Positions 59,481 through 64,000 of a stretch of DNA of 64,000 bases are shown piece after piece. The notes under the pieces are model-generated. The model saw only the letters and a list, made by a program, of their open reading frames with translations, was not told where the DNA came from and made no database searches. A program made the translations under genes and the position numbers. Numbering within the stretch: the stretch's first letter is position 1; the number at the start of each line of letters is the position of its first letter. The stretch is from Tabrizicola sp. (GTDB lineage Bacteria > Pseudomonadota > Alphaproteobacteria > Rhodobacterales > Rhodobacteraceae), in NCBI RefSeq assembly GCF_030373185.1, contig NZ_JAUCZH010000001.1, forward strand, positions 310,001 to 374,000, given 5' to 3'.

Positions 59481-59618
59481 ACGCAAATCGCTTGAAATCC
59501 GGCCAAAATTAGGCGAACTTGCATCACGCAGCACGCCACCTTTGATCGGTTTGTCTAACCAAGCTTGGGCTTCCCAAGCGTGCCGCTCAAGACAGAGTCA
59601 AGACAGAAGGCAGGGACG

Positions 59619-60566
59619 ATGGGATACAACATAAGTGAAGTCAGCGGCGGGTCTGTCGGCGGCGGGACTGCCAACGTCGACACCTGGACCTTTACGGCGG
59701 ATCTGGACGACCCATCGGTCACCATTGTAGGCGGTAACTTCAACGTTGCACCGATAGATGGGGGGGCGCAAAGCGAGGCAGGCGAGTACATCTTCGGAAC
59801 CCTCAGTACGACGCAGTGGGGCACATTGTCCTTTGATACAGACACTGGAGTGTTTACCTTCACAATTGATCGGGCAGCCGTCTTTGCATCGGGAACGGAT
59901 CAAACTGTTTCATTTACGGTGACGGGTGAAACCGGCACAAGCAGCGATACCGACACTGTCATCATCAACATTCTCATTTGCGTTGCCCGAGGTACTGTGA
60001 TCGCAACCCCCGCCGGTCCCGTCCCGGTCGAGGAACTCTGCCCCGGAGACCTCGTTCTGACCGCAGACGGACGGCACGAACCGATCCGGTGGCTCGGCTC
60101 AAGGATTGTGACGTCTGCGGAACTATCGGCTGACACGTCTCTCCGTCCCATCCGCATCTCGGCAGGTGCTTTTGGCAGCGGCCTGCCTGCTCGTGATCTC
60201 CGTGTGTCACCGCAACACCGTGTCCTCGTTACAGGATGGCGCGCCGAGCTTCTTTTCGGCGAAGAAAGCGTACTGGTCCCTGCAAAGGGGCTCGTAGACG
60301 ACCACTTGGTCGGGGTGGACTACAGCGCCGAAGAGGTCCAGTACTTTCACCTACTGTTCGACCGACACGAGGTGATCTTGACCGAAGGCCTGCCAACTGA
60401 AAGTTTCTACCCTGGACCCCATAGCATGGGAGAACTTGACGGCCCAGTCCGCGCAGAAATCCTCCGCATCTTCCCTGAACTGGGAGGAGAGTCCGCCCCG
60501 TTTCAGCCGGCAGCACCCGGTCTACGTATCTGGGAGGCCCGGCTGTTGGCGAGACGGCCGTCATGA
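59619..60566 (+). CDS. Hint-domain (Hint_2) exoprotein
   Basis: The 315-residue protein has an N-terminal beta-rich, Asp/Thr/Gly-rich region (1-118), then a Hedgehog/intein (Hint) fold. The Hint domain starts at C121 (ICVARGTVIATPAGPVPVEEL) and continues with VSPQHRVLV (H200) and LLFDRHEVILTEGLPTESFYPG. No standard signal peptide is visible, so type I or other non-classical export is possible. The start has AGAAGG upstream. Its stop overlaps the acyltransferase start (ATGA), implying coupled synthesis. Function is unknown; self-cleavage at C121 is plausible but unproven. Confidence 0.85.
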   Translation: MGYNISEVSGGSVGGGTANVDTWTFTADLDDPSVTIVGGNFNVAPIDGGAQSEAGEYIFGTLSTTQWGTLSFDTDTGVFTFTIDRAAVFASGTDQTVSFTVTGETGTSSDTDTVIINILICVARGTVIATPAGPVPVEELCPGDLVLTADGRHEPIRWLGSRIVTSAELSADTSLRPIRISAGAFGSGLPARDLRVSPQHRVLVTGWRAELLFGEESVLVPAKGLVDDHLVGVDYSAEEVQYFHLLFDRHEVILTEGLPTESFYPGPHSMGELDGPVRAEILRIFPELGGESAPFQPAAPGLRIWEARLLARRPS

Positions 60567-61075
60567 CTCTGACTGACAGTGCCGGTCGCACCCTGCCGGT
60601 TGTTGAAACTCCACCACCTGACACGCTCCGCCTCTATGGCGACGTTTTGTTTCTGGCGATGAGGAGTCCGCGCCATGCAGCGGTGCCGATTGCGCAGCTT
60701 CGCGCTGCCTTTGAACCGCCGCTCGCTCTTGGTCAGGTACGGGTTTTCCGCTTCGACGACGTGCCGCGAGGCCTTTTCACTTGGGCGTGGTTCTCCGAAG
60801 ATGCTGAGCGTCGCTACGTTACCGGAGAGGCGCTTGCGCCAGGGGACTGGCAGTCAGGTGACCGGCACTGGCTTATTGACATGATTTCCCCGTACCGAGG
60901 CCTGACCGCGAACCTTGTCCGCTGGATAATGACGCCGGGCAACTTTGCAGAGCGCGAGTTCCTGTTCCGTCGCGTGGCAGAGGGCAACCGCACACGTCGT
61001 ATCGTCCGGATCCACCTTGACCGGCCAGACGACAAAGCTGAGGTCATGACCGAGGCGGCATTCCTCAAAGGTTAG
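60563..61075 (+). CDS. HlyC-type toxin-activating lysine acyltransferase
   Basis: The 170-residue protein matches the HlyC family: LAMRSPRH with a candidate catalytic His38, FTWAWFSEDAERRY, and the signature GDRHWLIDMISPYR with Asp106 at the place of the catalytic acid. HlyC enzymes transfer a fatty acyl group from acyl-ACP to lysines of RTX toxins. No RTX gene is adjacent; the only coupled gene is the Hint protein, which is therefore the candidate substrate. Codon use is less GC-extreme than in the core genes. Confidence 0.85.
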   Translation: MTLTDSAGRTLPVVETPPPDTLRLYGDVLFLAMRSPRHAAVPIAQLRAAFEPPLALGQVRVFRFDDVPRGLFTWAWFSEDAERRYVTGEALAPGDWQSGDRHWLIDMISPYRGLTANLVRWIMTPGNFAEREFLFRRVAEGNRTRRIVRIHLDRPDDKAEVMTEAAFLKG

Positions 61076-61164
61076 CGATCTTGTTTGGGAGGTGTCGCAC
61101 GACAATCCGGCAGCCCGTGTCGTCAGCAAGTGCTTGCGCTAGACGCCCTTTCGGGGGGGATTAC

Positions 61165-61250
61165 CGCCCCAGTTGGTGCACTCTTTGGGGCACTTGGGTC
61201 GACTGTCGCCACCGCCTCAGAACAAGAGCTTATAGACGTTGCCGTTGGTG
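61165..61250. repeat. Third repeat unit: intact lipoprotein 3' end and flank
   Basis: This stretch (downstream flank with CAGTTGGTGCAC...TTGGGGCACTT, then the last codons of the lipoprotein) is the full counterpart of copy B. All three copies are in the same orientation, and they bound the PACE unit and the Hint-HlyC unit. The pattern is that of direct repeats generated by insertion at a gene's 3' end. Confidence 0.7.
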
Positions 61251-61681
61251 TCCGAGGCCGTTCCCGTGCCGCTGGCGGTGCCCGAGCCGATGATGAAGGT
61301 GCCCTGCACCCTGGTGCCATCGGAGCAGACGGCATAGATCTCGCCGTTGTTGACGCCCGCGACGGTCCTTCGTTCGCCACCAAGCTCTCCCCCGGTCTTG
61401 CGCAGTGTCAGCGACACGCCCGAGGACTGCGACACGGTTCTTGGCGTCAGCGAGGACCATGTGCCTTCGCATTTCACACGGCCCGGAAGGCGGAAGGTCA
61501 GAGGGCCGGATGTGCCATTGGTGTTCCGCGCGGTGGCTTCGATCACAAGGGTGGGGTCAGCCTTGGCGATGGCGCCTTCCAGCGGGTAAAGCTGCATCCG
61601 GGCATTGCCGCCGGTTCCGCAGGCGGCAAGAGGCAGAATGGCGGCAACGGCCACAAGGGAGGCAAGGCTGCGGAGGGTCAC
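61217..61681 (-). CDS. Small lipoprotein of unknown function (insertion target gene)
   Basis: The GTG at 61681 (AAAGG upstream) gives a 154-residue protein with a lipoprotein signal (SLVAVAAILPLAACG, lipid-modified Cys near residue 21). The body is beta-rich with two further cysteines (KCEGTW, YAVCSDG) and a Gly/Ser/Thr-rich end TASDTNGNVYKLLF. Its 3' end is repeated twice upstream in the window. It lies 38 bases downstream of tRNA-Gln on the same strand. Function unknown. Confidence 0.85.
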   Translation of the reverse strand: MTLRSLASLVAVAAILPLAACGTGGNARMQLYPLEGAIAKADPTLVIEATARNTNGTSGPLTFRLPGRVKCEGTWSSLTPRTVSQSSGVSLTLRKTGGELGGERRTVAGVNNGEIYAVCSDGTRVQGTFIIGSGTASGTGTASDTNGNVYKLLF

Positions 61682-61719
61682 GTCGTGGCCTTTCTGTCGT
61701 CCGGGACTGCGGGAAAGGT

Positions 61720-61794
61720 TGGCTGGGGCGCCAGGATTCGAACCTGGGAATGTCGGTACCAAAAACCGATGCCTTACCACTTGGCGACGCCCCA
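61720..61794 (-). tRNA. tRNA-Gln (anticodon TTG)
   Basis: A complete cloverleaf is visible: acceptor stem TGGGGCG/CGCCCCA, the T-arm GGTTCGAATCC, and an anticodon loop TTTTGGT giving TTG. Discriminator G and an encoded CCA end at 61720. The tRNA and the lipoprotein gene may share a transcript. Confidence 0.95.
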
Positions 61795-61931
61795 ACCGTG
61801 CGGCGGTTATTAGCGAAGGGTCCGGGGGGGTGCAAGGGGGGTGCGACAGACCCGGTACGAATTTTCGCAGGTGGTTTTCCATGCCCCTTTCGCGGCTTGT
61901 CGGGCAGGCTTGCCACGGATAGTCAAAGGTC

Positions 61932-63107
61932 ATGATGTGGGACGCGATCATCCTTGGCGCCGGGGCTGCCGGCATGATGGCCGCCATCGAGGCCGGGCGG
62001 CGCGGGCGGCGGGTGCTGGTCATCGACCACGCCAAGGCTCCGGGCGAGAAGATCCGCATTTCCGGCGGCGGGCGGTGCAACTTTACCAACCTCGGCATCG
62101 CGCCGGACCGGTTCCTGTCCCAAAATCCGCGCTTTGCGCTTTCGGCGCTGAAACGGTTCACCCAATGGGACTTCATCGCGCTGATGGATGCGGCGGGGAT
62201 CGGCTGGCATGAAAAGACGCTGGGTCAGCTGTTCTGCGACGGCTCGGCGCGGCAGGTGGTGGACATGCTGACCCGCGACATGGAGCGCGCCGGGGTGACG
62301 TTGTGGCTGGGCTGCGCCTTGGGCGAGGTGCGGCGCGCCGGGGCGGGCTTTGTGGTCGACACCGCCCGGGGGCCACAAACGGCGGCATCGGTCGTGGTGG
62401 CGACGGGGGGGAAATCCATCCCGAAGATGGGGGCGACGGGCTATGGTTACCGGGTGGCGGAAACCTTCGGGCTGCCGCTGGTAGAGACCCGGCCCGCCTT
62501 GGTGCCACTGACCTTTGCCGCGCAGGAACTGGACTGGATGACCCCGCTGGCCGGGCTTGCGGTCGAGGCGCGGGTGGCCTGCGGGCGACAGGGATTCGAC
62601 GAGGCGGTTCTGTTCACCCACCGCGGGCTTTCTGGGCCAGCGGTCCTCCAGATATCAAGCTACTGGCGCGAGGGGGAGGCGATCATGGTCGACCTCCTGC
62701 CGGGCCGGGACGTGGGGGCCGATCTGCGGGCGGCAAAGGCGGCGCAGGGCAAGGCGGCCTTGCGGACCGTACTGGGGCGCTGGCTGCCTGAACGACTGGC
62801 GCGGCATCTGGAAGAGGCGCAAGGGGTGGCGGTGCCGATGGCCGAACTGTCCGGCGCCGCGCTGGACCGGGTCGCGGCTGGGGTGCAGGACTGGCGGCTG
62901 ATACCGGTAGGATCGGAAGGCTACCGCACCGCCGAGGTCACGCTTGGCGGGGTCGACACCGCCGCGCTGGACGGGCGGACGATGGCGGCCAAGGGCGTGC
63001 CGGGCCTCTATTTCATCGGCGAGGTGGTGGACGTGACCGGCTGGCTGGGCGGATACAACTTCCAGTGGGCCTGGTCTTCAGGCTGGGCGGCGGGGCAAGT
63101 GGTCTGA
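61932..63107 (+). CDS. BaiN/HI0933-type NAD(P)/FAD-dependent oxidoreductase
   Basis: The 391-residue flavoprotein has the FAD motif IILGAGAAGMMAAIEAGRRG, the family segments KIRISGGGRCNFTN and LFTHRGLSGPAVLQIS, and the C-terminal GLYFIGEVVDVTGWLGGYNF. The family is of broadly unknown role; BaiN acts on bile-acid intermediates in gut clostridia, which is not a likely role here. Either of two adjacent ATGs (61932, 61935) may be used. It is divergent from tRNA-Gln. Confidence 0.9.
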   Translation: MMWDAIILGAGAAGMMAAIEAGRRGRRVLVIDHAKAPGEKIRISGGGRCNFTNLGIAPDRFLSQNPRFALSALKRFTQWDFIALMDAAGIGWHEKTLGQLFCDGSARQVVDMLTRDMERAGVTLWLGCALGEVRRAGAGFVVDTARGPQTAASVVVATGGKSIPKMGATGYGYRVAETFGLPLVETRPALVPLTFAAQELDWMTPLAGLAVEARVACGRQGFDEAVLFTHRGLSGPAVLQISSYWREGEAIMVDLLPGRDVGADLRAAKAAQGKAALRTVLGRWLPERLARHLEEAQGVAVPMAELSGAALDRVAAGVQDWRLIPVGSEGYRTAEVTLGGVDTAALDGRTMAAKGVPGLYFIGEVVDVTGWLGGYNFQWAWSSGWAAGQVV

Positions 63108-63241
63108 CCCAGCTGCCGCGCTGGATTGTGCCTTCTGGAGCCTTTCGCCTGGCGTTGGCGCGGGCAAAGACCTTGACGGAAACCGGATCGTGATGGTCTG
63201 ATTTGCGCGTGGTGTCTTGCGTCGGTCAAAGGAGGATCAGA

Positions 63242-63703
63242 GTGCAGTCCTTCATCAGGGTTTCTGCGACTGTTGCCATGATCCTGCCTTCCGTCGCCGT
63301 GGCGGATACCATGTTGCATGTTCTGCCGGGCCAGACAGTGACGGAGCATCTGGGCTTGTGGAGACAGCCATGCACTGACTTCACCTTGACCCGGGAGGAA
63401 GGTGTCGAAAATTCCCTGAGCTGCAGCCTTGGCCCAAATCAGGCTGTGACAGCGACGATTTCCCCTGATGGCACGGCCCGGTGGGCGCGGTTCTGGGGCG
63501 CGGGCGGATTCGAGCGGCCGGGCTTTGTCGCCCGCGTCCGCGACGAGCTTGGGTTGGTGGGTGAAGCCCATGCCTGCCGCGATTTCGAAAACCCGGCGGA
63601 ATGCTGGATGGTCGGTACGATGCAGGTCATGATCCCGATGCCACAGCTTGCAGGCCAGTGGACGGTGATCCTGCAGGACACCACCATCTACCAGCAGGAC
63701 TGA
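63242..63703 (+). CDS. Small secreted protein of unknown function
   Basis: The GTG at 63242 follows a perfect AAAGGAGG ribosome site, giving a 153-residue protein with a signal peptide (FIRVSATVAMILPSVAVA) and four cysteines (C49, C61 region, then HACRDF and AECWMV) that could form two disulfides. An ATG at 63203 is less likely. No known family is recognised. It ends 10 bases before the convergent kdsA. Confidence 0.7.
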   Translation: MQSFIRVSATVAMILPSVAVADTMLHVLPGQTVTEHLGLWRQPCTDFTLTREEGVENSLSCSLGPNQAVTATISPDGTARWARFWGAGGFERPGFVARVRDELGLVGEAHACRDFENPAECWMVGTMQVMIPMPQLAGQWTVILQDTTIYQQD

Positions 63704-63713
63704 CGACGAAGGC

Positions 63714-64000
63714 TCAAACCCGGATCGGGTCAGCCTTGGCCAGCCGGTCAAAGGCCATCAGGCTGGCCACCAGTGCGGGCATCTGGTCCAGCGGGATCAT
63801 GTTCGGCCCATCGCTTGGGGCGGTGTCGGGGGCTTCATGCGTTTCGATGAAGACACCAGCGATGCCAAGCGAAACCGCAGCCCGGGCCATGACCGGGGCA
63901 AATTCCCGCTGTCCGCCCGAAGAATTGCCCTGCCCGCCGGGCTGCTGCACGGAATGGGTCGCGTCCATGATGACCGGATAGCCGGTGCGCGCCATCGTTG
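63714..64000 (-). CDS. kdsA: 3-deoxy-8-phosphooctulonate synthase KdsA, C-terminal part
   Basis: The visible 95 codons read [20 protein letters not shown], then a Gly/Ser stretch [13 protein letters not shown], and [20 protein letters not shown], which are KDO-8-phosphate synthase active-site segments. The enzyme makes KDO-8-phosphate from arabinose 5-phosphate and PEP for lipopolysaccharide. The 5' part lies beyond the right edge. Confidence 0.93.
   Translation of the reverse strand, partial: TMARTGYPVIMDATHSVQQPGGQGNSSGGQREFAPVMARAAVSLGIAGVFIETHEAPDTAPSDGPNMIPLDQMPALVASLMAFDRLAKADPIRV

Noticed and set aside
61720-61794. tRNA-Gln as the attachment site of the accessory region
   Set aside because: I found no repeated tRNA 3' end near 58,400-59,500; the repeated sequence is the lipoprotein gene end instead.

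Overview
This 64 kb, GC-rich window comes from a purple non-sulfur (or photosynthetic-gene-bearing) alphaproteobacterium of the Rhodobacter group in the Rhodobacteraceae. The evidence is a complete photosynthesis gene cluster (about 1-38,230) in the order known from Rhodobacter sphaeroides, a pufX gene (restricted to Rhodobacter-type lineages), a spheroidene-type carotenoid pathway (crtA, C, D, F) and the PpaA/PpsR regulator pair. The genus cannot be fixed from the sequence alone.

Photosynthesis region. Minus strand 1-8,910: bchF-N-B-H-L-M-lhaA (lhaA cut by the window edge). Plus strand: ppaA-ppsR, bchE-J, and bchG-orf428-bchP-idi. Minus: crtA-bchI-D-O. Plus: crtI-B-tspO. Minus: crtD-C. Plus: crtE-F-bchCXYZ-pufQBALMX, then dxs. 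Together these encode all steps from Mg insertion (BchHID) through BchM, the anaerobic cyclase BchE, the dark reductase BchLNB, BchXYZ, BchF, BchC, BchG and BchP, plus GGPP to spheroidene/spheroidenone, the reaction-centre L and M subunits, the LH1 polypeptides and PufX. Most junctions inside operons are ATGA/TGATG overlaps. Ten exact TGT-N12-ACA palindromes (PpsR/CrtJ sites) lie in front of bchF, ppaA, bchE, bchG, crtA/crtI, crtD/crtE and bchC. One near-perfect FNR box precedes bchE. The arrangement predicts oxygen/light repression by PpsR, antagonised by PpaA, with anaerobic activation of bchE.

Housekeeping region (40,400-58,350): a membrane protein of unknown function, a Pcm-like methyltransferase, a TolC-family protein, an acidic protein with PopZ-like architecture, efp, a YgfZ-like protein, an MsbA-type ABC exporter, a class V aminotransferase, a DUF305 protein, a gamma-glutamyl hydrolase, a CNNM/CBS protein, xerD, a secreted protein with a 44-residue upstream partner, aroK, aroB and an alpha/beta hydrolase.

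Accessory region (58,420-61,220): this is the most unusual part. The 3' end of a small lipoprotein gene (61,217-61,681, just downstream of tRNA-Gln) occurs as two further diverged partial copies at 58,421-58,570 and about 59,365-59,480, all in the same orientation. They bound two cargo units: a PACE-type efflux gene with a short ORF, and a Hint-domain protein translationally coupled to a HlyC-type toxin-activating acyltransferase. No integrase is present. The layout looks like two successive insertions at the 3' end of a protein gene, each restoring the gene's C-terminus.

Right end: a BaiN/HI0933-type flavoprotein, a small secreted protein and the 3' part of kdsA. I saw no insertion sequences, CRISPR arrays or rRNA genes.
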